NCBI RefSeq assembly: GCF_026151205.1
Contig: NC_087076.1
Location: 3,371,902 to 3,435,901 of the forward strand
Direction: 5' to 3'
Source of the DNA: Bolinopsis microptera
Lineage: Eukaryota; Ctenophora; Tentaculata; Lobata; Bolinopsidae
DNA length: 64,000 nucleotides
Shown: in pieces, positions 1 to 12,722 of the stretch
Layout: the number at the start of each line of letters is the position of its first letter
How positions within the stretch are numbered: position 1 is the stretch's first letter
Position numbers and translations under genes: made by a program
The notes under the pieces: generated by a model
The model's input: the letters and a program-made list of their open reading frames with translations, nothing else
Databases searched by the model: none
What the model was told of the DNA's origin: nothing

Positions 1-2518
1 TTAGATCTAATAAGTTTAAGACAGTAGTTTGAAGAATGTAGCGGGAATGATTGCCAACAACTTGTGTACTCTCGTAACTGCTTAAAAAGAAATAATGTTG
101 CGTACTCTGGAATCGTGCTTACTAATTGGCTGCTATTATTCCTCCTTTTCATTCTCTTTTGTCTTGATTCTGTACAGTAACAGCTGCTTTTCGAAATACA
201 ACTTTTAGCCAGCTCAGAACGGAGAGTCCGAATCATGAGTTGCAAACGATCTACTAGAGGCGGGATATTTTAGGTGGATTTTTTGCTTGTTTCAATCGAA
301 TTGGGAAAGGCACGTATCTTGGATATTTCTTGCGTATACACACTTTGCTGGTTGTTTGTGCTTGTTGTTGTTTGGTTACCACGACCCAGCCCAGCCGCTG
401 AAGTTACAGAGACTATTAGATTCCTCTCTCACTGCAGGGCATAGACCCTTTCTGGGCACAGACTTTTCCTGTAAATATATATATCTGATACTCCGCATAT
501 AGAGAGCACTTGTGGTGAAAACGATGACTTTCTTTTGATAATCGGCTTCTATTAGACTTAAAGTTTCTTCGAAATTCGTGGAAAACGTCTTAGGACCCTC
601 CTAAATTCGTTACTTTGACAGAGCTGGTAACTCTTGTCTAGTCGGCAAAATCCTGAATAATAGATTGTACGAAAATCGACTCGCCACGAAAATTGACAAC
701 ATAATTTGTTGGTACACTAATTTAGTGCGGATATTGACGATGAACATAACCCTGGTTAGTAAGTTATTGAGACTGCAACACTAACTGTGTTACACTGTAA
801 TGCAGTCTAATAGTAAGCTCGGTACTAGAAAGACACTTGCTACCAGCTGACCATCCCAACCCTTCCATTTCCAAAATGTTTGACGTAGAACGGGCCCCCT
901 TCTAATTTGATTTGAATTATATTTATGTTACCTACGCAGTCGGTACAGAGAAATCGAAATGATCCTCAGACTCTGCAATCATTTGGTGAAATATTTTGGC
1001 GAGTGTGCGTGCCGATAATGATCACAAAGCAAACAACAAATTTTCATTGTCCACATTTGCAGACTCGTCTTGGTTTGAATTGACTTACGGTTACCCAATG
1101 TTTAAGTCACGGACTTGTCACATTGCGGTGTCTAAATCCATCAGTAACTCTACTCCAGCATGCCCTAAATTGTCACAATCTGCTCCATTATGTCACTATA
1201 CATCTCCAGCTAATTGTCAGTCAGTTTCCCGATAACACGTCCCAATTACCACTAATTACTGCTAATTACCACTGCTAATTACCAATGCCCATACAGCGGC
1301 AATTAGCAGGGCAGCTAGCTACAATCAAACCGTGCATCAGGTCCGGAGCCGTCTGCAGCAAATATACATTTGGATTACAACATGAATTAACAAGGTCAGG
1401 TGACTCATGTGACTACCAATGGTAACAGTACTGTAGTCAAGACAGCGGTTTTCAGCTGTACTTCGCATCTTTCCTGCCTTTCTGTGTGCCTAAATTTGCT
1501 TTTAATTCACTAATTCAAAAATATGCAACGCTGCCCCACAAAATTAATTCACAATAAGCTTGTGGTGCCGGAGGGGAGTGCTTCAATCTTTGTTTTGTAC
1601 AGTTCAGGCCAGATTACATCTGCGTTTGGGCTAATCTACATTCTCTTAATTTTTACTCGAAAAAACTGCTTTCTAATTTAGATTTTCCGTTTTGCCTGTC
1701 TGTTGCATACCAAAACTGCGTGTAGCTTCGATAATAGAATTTTGTGTCGTTTTTGCCAACTGCCCGTGTAGTGAGACTATTCGCTGGTTTGATATCTTGC
1801 AAACTATTTCCCGTATGCATAGTTCAAATATCAAGGAGTGTGATGTTTATGAGTCATATTCTTTCCGATATTGCCCAATAAAGCACTAAAGACGAGTGTC
1901 ATTATTGAGTGTGTATACCTACAGGTTAGGCACTAGATGAAGATGAAAATAACATAGGACACGTGAAGCAGGGCATGATAATCAGGACCACACCCACGAC
2001 CATATCCACGACGACGATGATCCTTAGGACGATATTTTTGACGACAATTCTATTCAAAGCAGCAAGGTGTAGCACCCGATCACATCAGGTACATTATTCT
2101 ACGTATACTAATTCCTTTCTTGTACATATATAATGAACAGAGTCTTACTCATCCGATTATTGCGACCCGCAAAATAACATTATCTGTAATGCCATTGTAT
2201 TGCCGCCAAGCAAATAATTTCAATTCCTGACCAAAATAGCAATATGGAAAATGTAGGTCAACGTTTAGGATACACGTACGTTTTGTACAATTACATTTGA
2301 GGTGGAGAATGTTCGTGCTATTTCATGAGATCAATATGCTGATGAGTCGTCAACATGCCACTCGCTGTGACAATAACCATTGATTAGGAGCTGTGCTTGA
2401 CACAGGGCTGAAACAGAAACGGCACTCAATTTACTAGATACTGGCCAGCAACATATAATCGGCTCTGAACCTTAAACAATTAATAATTAAATAATCTCAC
2501 TGATAATGATATTTTTAG
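1..2518. other. Upstream region of the EGF/glycine-rich gene; no gene recognised
   Basis: AT-rich DNA with only short open frames and no exon I can tie to a family. The EGF gene at 2519 begins in phase 0 with no start codon or signal peptide, so its first exon(s) should lie here or left of the window. An open frame at 287-502 has a hydrophobic stretch near its start but no supporting splice context, so I do not assign it. Short direct repeats of the type CTAATTACCA occur near 1248-1290. Confidence 0.5.
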
Positions 2519-5500
2519 ATAGACCTAGGAGACGAGTATTCCGACCTTGAAGACCTACACAGAAGCCTTAGTGAAACCCTATCAGAGGTAACAATGGTAT
2601 CCCCATTCTCCATCCTATAACATAATTTTTTAAACCTTCAATTTGTTTACCCCTATTATATATATCCAAACTAGAAACGACAATGCATTAAGACCGAACC
2701 TTTATTTATTTTTCAATGAAAAAGCATGGATTACATAAACGTTGATAAGAAACCAGACATTTCAGATGCAAAGTACCCTCTACGAAATAAAAAACAGCGA
2801 CCACTCCACCATTATTAATCAGGTAGACTAGACTTCTCATAATCTTCTCTTAATTTTCTATCGTTCATTGTTGATTATAACTTCAAATTATTCATTTCTT
2901 TTTCACTGGGACTTCTTACAATTCTTTGCACGAATCTCTTCACGTAGCAGGAGTTAATAGACACGTTATCAGTCGTCACTAAATCCACATTTTTTCACGT
3001 AAGTCCCGCCCCAAAATCCTCAACAGTAGCAAAACTTAATCTCAAAATGGGAAGTTCAAAGCATTTACTCCTAAACTGTTTGCGAGGCCCGGGAATTAAA
3101 TCACCCCTCAGCAGAACAATCAGAGTTTGCAGCTTTCACAGAATTTATATGGAGTAGAATTCTAAATCTGAACCACTTCCCGTCTCAGATGAACAGTGAA
3201 GTAAGATCCCTTACAATAAAGGTAAACGACCTTCAAAGCGCCAAAGAATCGTTAGAGAGCAAAGTAAGCTCGTTGGAAGCGGAGATGGACTGCGTCATGG
3301 GCCGAAGAGAGAGTTGCAGCCCTTCCACATGTATGAATGGGGGTTCCCTCATATCAGTGAGTTCTAGCAGACATTTCTTACTTGATAGGCTAGTCCACGG
3401 CTAGAGGCACAGTCTAGAAAAGAACGGCGTCTCTTTTCTACCTAACTATTTACCTAGAGTCTCTTTACCTGACTATTTTAAGTTATTTAAGGCATGTAAG
3501 TTCATTTCGTGACTAAGATTAAACGACGTTCTTCACCCAGGAAGGAGAGTGCCTGTGCCGGCAAGGCTTCACGGGTGATCACTGTGAAACAGATGTTAAC
3601 GAGTGTGAAAGTAGCAGCCCCTGCTTAAACGGTGGTAAGTTTCAAGTCAGTCTGAATCCTGCACTAGAGCATGTTTGTCAGGATATAAAAAGGAGTTGGG
3701 TAATTTAGCAAAAGGAATCCTGACAAAAGTCACTAGTCAGAGTAAACTCGTTGAAGAATAACATGAAGTATCACCAGCAAGGTAACGTGAAATATTGTCA
3801 GGGCGTTGTAAGAACACATATGGGTCCTACAAGTGTAACTGCCCGATAGACTACTACGGAGCGAGATGTGAGCAACTTCACGACGACTGTAGTCCCAATC
3901 CGTGTGGAAATGGTAGGTACCTGGGTCGACACCACGCTCCTCAACTCCATTCATTCCACCTTATCTCTCCAGTTTTCTTAAACTGGCTGTAAAACCAAAT
4001 TTAGGTTCATTGAGGATTTTTAGTAAACAACGACCTGGTCCACCGTTTTTCGATGCTGCATAAACCAGATTTAAATGTAGTTCTTTAGCCGAAACACATC
4101 TCGCCACGGAGCTACCACTTCCAGCTCCAGCTCAGGTTAACATCAGTTGTCAGGATCTGCCACCAAGTGTTCCATATTGGTTTATGTCATATTGTCCAGA
4201 TCACAAGGATATAACATTCAGCACATATTTTAACCGAAGGCAATTGTTACAAACCAAGTTACACATTCAATACTAAGTTGTTCGACGTGTAACAACATCT
4301 TGACCAGAATTGAGCATCAAGTTCACCAGAATTGAGCACCAAGGTCACCAGAATTGAGCACCAAGTTCACCAGAATTGAGCACAAAGTTAACCGGATTCA
4401 ACGCCATGTTGACCTCAACCATTCCGGCAGGTCTGTGTTTTTCACCAGGTCGGAGAGCAGAAGGAGTGCCCCACTTCCAGTGCATCTGCAACGCAGGTTG
4501 GGAGTTCCCTGAAGACGACTACTCTTGCTCCAAGGTTACCTTCCCTTTCTTATACCTGTTATCTATCCTTATCTTATCTTAACTTATAATTGCTCCTCTC
4601 TGTAACTGATTTCAGGGTTGGATCACCAGAATAATGAGCGGAAAGGCTGTTTCAAATTGTATGTGACAGCCTTTTCAAGTCAATATTCTAGTATGTGACG
4701 ATGCCTTGGTCCATCGCGACAATAAACCCAACATCCAACTCATTAGCCTCCAAACATAATGCAAGTCGACAAGAAAAATTATTCCGGATTTTTACAGGAC
4801 ATAAACGAATGCGAAGAGATCCACCTGTATTGTGACGAGATGGCGACGGACTGTGATAACACTCAGGGCTCGTACGAATGCACGTGTCCGGTGCGTACTA
4901 TCTTTGCGTAAAGTTCTTATCACTTCCGGGTCAGGTGATACGAACAATCACCTGACTTCCGGGTCAGATATCTGTATCATTATTTAGGATTCCATATCCG
5001 ACACGAAACAAGAAAACGTACAGTTAATTTGGAGCTGTCCCTGTGTAAGGCGTACTTTTTTAGGGTATTATTACTTACAATGTTTTCGATATAAGAAATG
5101 AACTAGTCCACTTTTCAGTCAGGATATTTCGGGTCTGGTAAGATGAGAGAAGGAGGTTGTATAGAGATAGCAGACTGCTCCTCTGATCCTTGTTATAACG
5201 GCCAGTGTGTGGACCTTAATATCGGGTACGTCATCATAACTCACCAAAATGTAATCAGAGCTCGTTCATCTATTGTTTATTGTTTTATATCGATTCAATA
5301 TAGATACATGCCGCAACAGACACCTGAAAATACGCCTCCAGGCGCCCTTTTGAAAAGGTAGTCGGCATGTTGCATTGCACTGCCGTAGTCGGCATGTAGT
5401 CGGCATTTGCAATGATACATCTCCGATAATGACATAATCCTTTATTCGACATTGTGTTGAGTCAGAGGTACAGAAAGTACAGCATTTCTTAATCAGATCT

Positions 5501-8428
5501 TATAGACAGCTCATATAAATAGCTATAAATAGTATTGTATCTACCAAATATTCTGCCAATCTGGAATTTTGCCTGGCAGGTACACTTGTGAGTGTGAGGA
5601 GGGCTGGACCGGTCCAACATGTGGAACCCGAGCCACGGGCTGGTGCTCGAAACAACCCTGCAGAAACGGGGCTCGTTGTGAGGAACACCAGGGACTATCT
5701 ACAGGCCCCTACAGATGTCACTGCATGCCAGGTAACTTTTAGAGGTCACGAAAAGTAGTTTGTGAGGATAGACTGAATCATTATCTCATTAATTAAATTT
5801 CAGTTCCTTACGTACACCGGAAAATGACGGGTCGACCCGCATGATTTGTTTTTCAATGATTTGTACTTCTATGATTTGTAGTTATGATTTTTGCATATCA
5901 TTTCAAACCTCTCGACTAACAATGCCACCCTGGTAGGTTTCAAAGGACAGTACTGTGAAGAGGAAGCAGTGTGTGACAGAGTGACCTGCCTCAACGGAGG
6001 AACTTGTGATTCGGGTGATGGGAGGACCTACACTTGCCAATGTAGAGACGGTTTTGCTGGCACTCATTGCGAGGTACGGTTTATTGACTGACGTTACACC
6101 ATTAGCAGCTAGTCTCAGCTTGATTGATATGTCAAATTCTCAATCAGAGTGCTAAAATAGATTTATAGTAGGCCTATTTATAGTAACTTTTACTGCGATT
6201 TATAAATTTATTCTGAAAGCACCAGGCCTAGGGTCTGGGTTTAAGCCTTTATTCAATTAAAGTACCTAAAGTAAGTAATTAGAAACTCGCTAGTTTTATT
6301 AACAAGTCTCTGGCCAAACTTTAATTCTTAAATATGAAAATTAAAATAATTACTAGTGATGCTATTTATAGTAACGAGCCCGAACATTTAAAAGTTGCAT
6401 GCCCTGCTCTTTATTCAATTACTACTTGTATGCAGAGTTATCTGAGCTCACGGATTCAATAAATAAAAACCAGGAAATTTTAATAATTTCAAAACGACCA
6501 GGGTTTAGCAGAGGCATGTGAGGGTCACGTGTGCCAGAATGGAGCAGACTGCCTCCCCACAAATAACGAACAAGGCTACAGATGCAAGTGTATGGAGAGT
6601 TTCGAGGGCCAGTTTTGTGAAGGTAAGAAACAAAAACGGTGTTGTTAACTCAGGTTCATAAGTTTTAAAAGGACTGGGGTTTAGAAACGAATCTAAAAAA
6701 ACGTTGATTAAAGTGACACGATGCTGGCAATAAAACTACCATGGTTCTCATATTTCGAACTATTTCCTGAGATAAAACTGTACCATTTCAGACCAGATAT
6801 TATACGAGCTAACAACTTGCGGAGTACAGGGTCCGACAGGTCCTGACGACGAGGCCTGCTCCTCTCACTACGGCATCACACTCTCACAACAGCTGCAAGT
6901 CAACGTGGTGTCTGGGATCCAGAGTGTGTTCATCGCTGAGAGTGGCGTCTACCAGATAACAGGTACTTTTAACAAGTCATTATAAGAAGTCGCATTCTCA
7001 AAGAACTTTGTCAAAAGTAAATCCATAGGAAGATATTGTAGGTCACTCTATTTATTTAATGGTGCATTGTTTCAGCCAGAGGAGCGAGCGGGGGGAGCAG
7101 CTGGGGATTCAATCAACTCGGGGGCTATCCTGCCATTATCAGGGGAAACTTCCGACTAGGACCCGGCTTTATTAAGGTAGCAGTAGGCCAGCAAGGAGAA
7201 TGTTATAAGTTTAACGATCTGAACGGGAAGAAGAGTAAAAGTGTTGTTTGCGGAGGAGGCGGCGGGACGTTTGTTGTGAGCGACAATGAGCCCCTGCTCA
7301 TAGCGGGAGGTGGCGGCGGTGCCGGAGACAACGGACCCGGTTAGTGGTGCAGAACACGTGGTGTAGAACACGTGGTGTAGAACACGTGGTGTAGAACACG
7401 TCCTGCGTGGTGTAGCATACGTGTTGCAGAACGCTTATAAGCTCATTGTCCATTCAATCTTATGATCATATCTGTTTAATTCTTATCTGCTAAGGAATAT
7501 TTACAACTGATAACATCGTACATAGCTTATAGCCGGTGAGTTCAAACAAATAAAAACAAATGGGTACACGTTTTGTGATGTTGACTCCCAGGTATCAATG
7601 CCAGCAAGACGATAGAAGGTACGTATCACATGCCGAACAGCAACGTATTTGGAGGACGACTTGGAGACGGAGGAAAGTCTTGTCCTAATTTTGGAGGAGC
7701 CGGAGGAGCTGGCTTTGTGACAAACGGAGAAGATGGATTCAGCAGTGGTCAACAGGTGAGAGCTTAAAGCTGAATATCTTGATTACTTTATTTGATAAGA
7801 GTTTTACCTTCTTTAGCCCCTTCTTCAATCTGTTGCCGTACTTAGATAGTAGTAATTAATACAATAAACGCTGTTTAGATGCAGTGTCAGAAGTAGCTCT
7901 AATAGCGTTTAGAAAAAGAGCTATGTCATCCCTTCCACCAGGCAATCTTAGTCGCGTTATAGGAAGTGTTCTTAGACCAAGTGGCTATGGCTGTAGACTA
8001 CCGAACGGTCTAGAATGTGTAGACCGTCAACATGACAGTCTACATCTGCAGTCTCTCTTACTATCGAGCATAACATTAACAACATATTATAATCATTCTC
8101 CAACTAATCTCAGATACAAGGAACTGGAGGACGCTCGTGGCCAGATTTGCGTGGCGGTGAAGGCACAGATGCAGCAAACATTCACAACCACGGACGATCA
8201 GCGTTTGGAGGGTTTGGCGGCGGAGGTCGCGGAACCTGGTGTCCAGGCGGCGGTGGCGGCTATTCAGGCGGCGCCGGAAAATGTTCAAGGACTGGAAAAG
8301 GAACGGCCCACAAGGGCGGAGGAGGAGGTGGATCGCTCGTCCACTCCGACGCTATTTCCCGAGACATTACAATTGCAAACATACCCGGGCCGGGTGAAGT
8401 CAAAATAGTGCGGTTAAGCGAGCAATGA
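2519..8428 (+). CDS. Secreted-type multi-EGF protein with ALK/LTK-type glycine-rich C-terminal domain (5'-partial, 14 exons)
   Basis: Exons: 2519-2587, 3189-3356, 3541-3634, 3802-3912, 4431-4534, 4798-4890, 5119-5225, 5580-5731, 5937-6073, 6502-6622, 6792-6962, 7076-7339, 7592-7755, 8114-8428. All have GT/AG borders and agreeing phases, giving 689 codons to the TGA at 8426-8428. The N-terminal ~75 residues form a heptad-patterned coiled coil. Eight EGF repeats follow; repeats 2 and 4 start with DVNEC and DINEC, the calcium-binding type. From about residue 386 the sequence reads [12 protein letters not shown], then many GGGGG clusters, and ends GPGEVKIV. That is the pattern of the glycine-rich domain of ALK/LTK receptors, here as the terminal domain with no transmembrane helix or kinase. 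Inference: an extracellular or matrix protein, perhaps a ligand or adhesion factor. EGF repeat 1 lacks its third cysteine. The start codon and signal peptide are missing from what I can see. Confidence 0.85.
4304..4390. repeat. 22-bp tandem repeat, 4 copies
   Basis: Four copies of a unit beginning CCAGAATTGAGCACCAAG lie in the intron just before the exon at 4431. Copies differ by one or two bases. Confidence 0.85.
7344..7400. repeat. 14-bp tandem repeat with CACGTG cores
   Basis: Three to four copies of ACGTGGTGTAGAAC directly follow the splice donor of the exon ending at 7339. Each junction recreates an ACACGTGG E-box-like core. Probably a simple intronic minisatellite. Confidence 0.75.
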
Positions 8429-10803
8429 AGCTGCGCCCACTCTGCCCCACAGAAAGATTATTTGTTGCCGGCAATGAATATCAAGACAAAAGAAACCTCA
8501 TCATCCAGCTCTAACAACCAGGCTAACACCCGGATATCCAGTATTAAGTGAAACGTTTTGCCACAGAGTTTGATCCTCTAATCGTATTGGTGACAAAAAA
8601 GCGAATCCGGCTGTGTCACGTGATAAAATGGTGCGTAAGAAAGTAAGAAAAGTTATTTTGCCAAATCTAGAGATTGAATGATTTCCTGTTTTTTACGACA
8701 ATTATGAAAATTTAATTTTGCGTCGATGAGATTGAGTCAGAACTCAGAACCATAGGATTCCCGTCTAATAAATATAGTATTATTTTGAAACTAATTCATT
8801 AGATTTCGAGATTGGTCGTTAAATGTAATGATTGTGTTATCAATGCAAGACACATTTTTTAATTAGGAAGATTCTTGTATGTGCTCAGAATCTTAAAAAT
8901 ACGTTATTTTGCAATTAATAGGACTTAGGACGTAAAGAAATGATAATTTATGTTTAGAACACTTATATTTGCAGTGATTTTGAACTTAACAATTTCGTGA
9001 ATGGTGGTTGATAAAACGATTGCCATATGTTTTGACATATCGACAGCATTAAATATATTCTCGTGAAGAAGTTTAAATAATGATTGTGAATCTTTTATTT
9101 GAATTTTATTTAAAAGAAACTTACGATTTGTATTCTCTGCGAAGAATTGAAGAGGGTTTCATGATTGGAGCCTCCTACGTAATAGTGTTCCATCCTGAAA
9201 GGAAGAGTTTAAGATTTCAGTAAAACTTGAATTCCTTGCCGTAATCGGAATGGTTGCAGTAATGTGTGTAAATATCTTAGATCGTAATTGTCTAATGTCT
9301 ATTTCATGGTTTCAAGCAAACGGCAATTTCAGGTAGGTGCCATACCTTGCCCTAACCCTATTTCTGGCCCAAACCCAAACCCTGAAACCTAATTTTATCC
9401 TTCCGGACCTGGACTTTGGTTGGACGCTTTATTAATAGATTAACGAACACCGCACCGCTGAGCACCCCTTACAACGCTACCAACACGCTACAGATTAAAT
9501 GATAGCTAGCTACACAGATGTGTATAGTGATCTGCTTGTTCTGCAGTGAGCTGCAATATAGTGCTTCCAGTGCAATCTAGTGCTTGATCAGCAATACTTA
9601 CAGAATTGATACTGTCACATTTTAATGGCACTTATGTGATGAATAATGATCTATATATAAGTATATACTATATAGTCACGATAAACTGTAGCTAGGATGG
9701 TACACCTAATAAACACAAGATAATAGGTTAAACACAAGATAATAGGTGATGTATCACTTATCTGCTACCACAACATTCTGTATATCACAGTATCAGCCCT
9801 ATAAAGAGAGGGGTGGTACGGGTTAACAATAAGTCATATCACTATCAGTCTAGAGGTAGCGAACGCGTCTGGATTACCCTCTAGTTCCATGGCCAAATTT
9901 TCACTCAAATCTTTACTCAAATAAAATTTTCCCGAATTTTTGGCTCTCTCTTTTCGATTCACTCAAACATTTGAGCTAAAAAAACATATTTGTATGCATT
10001 TTCAATTATGTGAGGTCTAACGCACATAAACTTATAAAGTCTTTTCTGGCAGCCAAGCGAAATATAATAGGGTAAATAGATGCAGTTAAGGCATGGTCTG
10101 CTTTTGTGATAATGATCTTAAATCTTAGTGATATTCGTGATGAATGGGGGGATATCATCAACAACTAGACACAGTTATGCCGAATAAATCGTAGATATTG
10201 AGCCTAATCCAATCTTAGTTTCGATAGTCGGTTCACAAAAGCCATGCCGCTTCCCAGAGTTAGAGCTCCTTAGTCAACACTAGAGATATAATTAATTAGG
10301 GGTTTGTTAGGTGGTTCCTGTATAGACTGCTGTTCGTTACTTGTCCTACTTATTCAGTTAACACCACACTATAAGCAGACATTTTTGACGTTAAACGTGA
10401 AATTTTCGGAGGGCCAAAAATAAAGCGAGATTATAGTTTGCAGTTGGTATCGCAAAGCAATTGAAACTGACTGTAGGGTTTCAGGGTGCTGAAACTGTTT
10501 AACGGCCCCAGAATCACTGTTAATGCAGGTGAAAGAAGCTGAGAGCCCTAAAAAGGATAGAGCTAAATCATAGGCTTAATCAAGTGGTGACAGGTGTTAG
10601 TTAAATAATAATAATTATGTAGATATTGAATAATTATGTCAATAATTCCATGTACAAATAAATAGCACCCACGTAGTTTATAATATGGTATATGGAGCCA
10701 CTTCCAACCATTTTCATGAAAATTATGTTTAAAACTAGCGGTAACTAAAGTGAATTTTAAAGTGAACCACAAAATGAATGAATGAAGATATTTTTGAACT
10801 TAC
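8429..10803. other. 3' flank of EGF gene and AT-rich spacer; no exon found
   Basis: The first few hundred bases are likely the 3' UTR of the EGF gene. The rest is AT-rich, with stops in all frames and no domain I recognise. I looked on the minus strand for the membrane-spanning exons expected downstream of the anoctamin exons at 10804-12278 and found none. Confidence 0.5.
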
Positions 10804-10845
10804 CCGCGCAAATCGAGGTAGGTTTTGATTTTCATAAATTTGATC
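10804..10845 (-). CDS. Candidate fourth small anoctamin exon
   Basis: A 42-bp phase 0-0 segment on the minus strand with a good acceptor (ACTGCAG) and a consensus donor (GTAAGT). It would add DQIYENQNLPRFAR after the exon at 11448-11546, which also ends in phase 0. In anoctamins the stretch after the conserved LKMP motif is variable, so the sequence itself neither proves nor excludes it. Support is only splice signals, phase and strand. Confidence 0.35.
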
Positions 10846-11260
10846 CTGCAGTGGTATGAATGAGTGGAAGAAAATAATGATCACAGATGAAATGAATTCT
10901 TGACATAAACTGAATTTAAAAACAGAGCGAAATGAATTAATGGAGTGGGGCTATGTAAGGAACAGTAGGATTAATTTGGCAACAAAGTATTTCAACATTC
11001 ATAGTCATACGAGGGCAACAACTACCTAATCTTACATATCTCTATACTCAATCACTGTCACGATACTTAAATCAATCTGAGCGTACGTGCTTACACATTA
11101 CATGTCGAGGGGACGGAAATGCTCACTTGTGGAGTTTGTTTTTGTCGAAAGTAGTAGTGTAGACTTGCGGAAGGGGATCTAGAGGTGAAGCGAAACTGTT
11201 TCTGACGCAGGTCGGTACCAAGTGGTCTAACCAGCTGGAGTGTGTTCGCTCTTCTTCCTG

Positions 11261-11352
11261 TTAATTATCATTAATTATCACTAATTATCACTAATTATCA
11301 CTAATTATCACTAATTATCACGAATTATTACTTTAATTATTACTTTAATTAT
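11261..11352. repeat. 10-bp tandem repeat TTAATTATCA
   Basis: About eight to nine copies of an AT-rich decamer (TTAATTATCA/CTAATTATCA), decaying at the right end. It lies between the third and fourth candidate anoctamin exons. Confidence 0.85.
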
Positions 11353-11447
11353 CCAACAATTATTTTTTTTGATTTTAGAAATTAAATTTAAAAAATGAAA
11401 ACAAATCGGTCGCTTTCTTGATCATTTTTTGTGTTATTGCCGTTTAC

Positions 11448-12278
11448 CTTGAAGGGCATTTTGAGGTTCATAAACTCGGCTCCGTCGCACAGAACATCAA
11501 ATGGGCAGTGCACTTTGACGAAGTAAGTGTTGTTGTCAGATGAATGCTGAAATAAATGTGAAATTACTCTTTCATATTACCCCCTACTCTTTGTAAGACA
11601 TGATCTCAATATACATCTTATCAAGCACAGCTAAAGTACTGGTCACAAACTTCAGCAGCATCATTGTAGATGAATTGCTGATGCTCATTGCTAACCACAT
11701 GGTCAAAAACATGCTTATATAATACATATATTATAACATAGATCGGAGCCTTTGCCCTTTGGTAGTATGGTAGGATGGTAATTCTACCCTACCATACAGT
11801 ATGGTGACACTGAAACTGGTAAGTGCTTATAGTCAAACATATTACCTCAGCAGACTCATGTTCCAGCTCGAGACCTCTATCCCGGAGGTTTGACTCGTAT
11901 ATCCGCCTCTTAGACTCCGCTTGACCACCGCTGCAATCTAGTCTGTACGCCAGTATAAAATCTGCGGAAAATATATTGTTAAGAAAGGCTAATTTTGATT
12001 CTAATAAATGGTTTATGGAACGATTATAAATGCAAAATAATTATTGAAGAATGCATTTTCGTCATAGTATTTACTGTTGTAAATGCAGTTTGCGTGAAAT
12101 GTGAGCCGTCAGTCTTATTTAAATTTAGCGTGCCTTATTAAACATAACTTACTCTTAAAGCCAGAAAACAAAACATGGTCATTCTAGACTAGGAGAATAA
12201 AAAAGAGAATGTCAAGAAATTTTACCCACCAATTTGTCGCTGTCCATCTCGAAAGTAGCAGCTATTAAGAGGTGCTTT
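11448..12278 (-). CDS. Anoctamin (TMEM16) N-terminal dimerisation domain, three exons
   Basis: Minus-strand exons 12278-12230, 11961-11846 and 11546-11448 join in phase (0/1, 1/0, 0/0) with GT/AG borders and encode 88 residues. The product reads YFRDGQRQIDFILAYRL, then a basic linker SKRRIYESNLRDRGLELE, then YFVKVHCPFDVLCDGAEFMN and LKMPFK. These are the conserved motifs of the cytosolic dimerisation domain that precedes the ten membrane helices in anoctamins, the calcium-activated chloride channels and lipid scramblases. The downstream membrane exons are not visible within the window. The likely upstream exon is 17939-19092. The gene either continues past position 1, enclosing the EGF gene on the other strand, or has lost its channel part. 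Confidence 0.85.
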
Positions 12279-12680
12279 CTGAAATGGGATGGTCGTTAAA
12301 AACATCACCAGGTAAATGAGCAGTAACATTTCTATTCTACCAAGCCAAGCAGCCGCATTCCAAATTACACACCTGCGTCCTGCAAGTTAGACAGTATTCA
12401 TAAGCTAGAGAGTCGAGAGTCTAGTTCTACTCCTCTCTACCTTTTCTATATTAAGGTATATAGTATAAAATATATATAACTATAACCCTCCTATTCTAAT
12501 CTCCATTTTCCAAATTCTCCACATTTAATTTCACAGAGGTAGAGAACAATGAACCCCCCTCGCTCATTGTTCACCTCTACCGAGCGGACAATGCTCGTGC
12601 TCTACTCTCCCATCATTTATAGTAACACTCACTAGTTCCACTAAACCTGGACACTCAGCTGCTTGTTCTACTTTACAGGT

Positions 12681-12722
12681 TTTCTAGCCCGTATCTACAT
12701 TCTTGTAGATATGGGCTAGAAA
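12681..12722. repeat. Short hairpin, 19-bp arms
   Basis: Left arm TTTCTAGCCCGTATCTACA and right arm TGTAGATATGGGCTAGAAA pair with one mismatch (a G-U pair if transcribed), around a 4-nt loop at 12700-12703. The loop is short for a typical animal microRNA precursor. Confidence 0.7.

Noticed and set aside
287-502. Plus frame with a hydrophobic N-terminal stretch, considered as signal-peptide exon of the EGF gene
   Set aside because: The hydrophobic stretch is interrupted, no donor in the required phase is evident, and the distance to 2519 is long. It is not excluded but not supported.
7884-8408. Plus-strand 174-codon frame over the last EGF-gene exon
   Set aside because: It is a shadow frame. 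The frame that continues the glycine-rich domain from the previous exon is the one ending at 8428.
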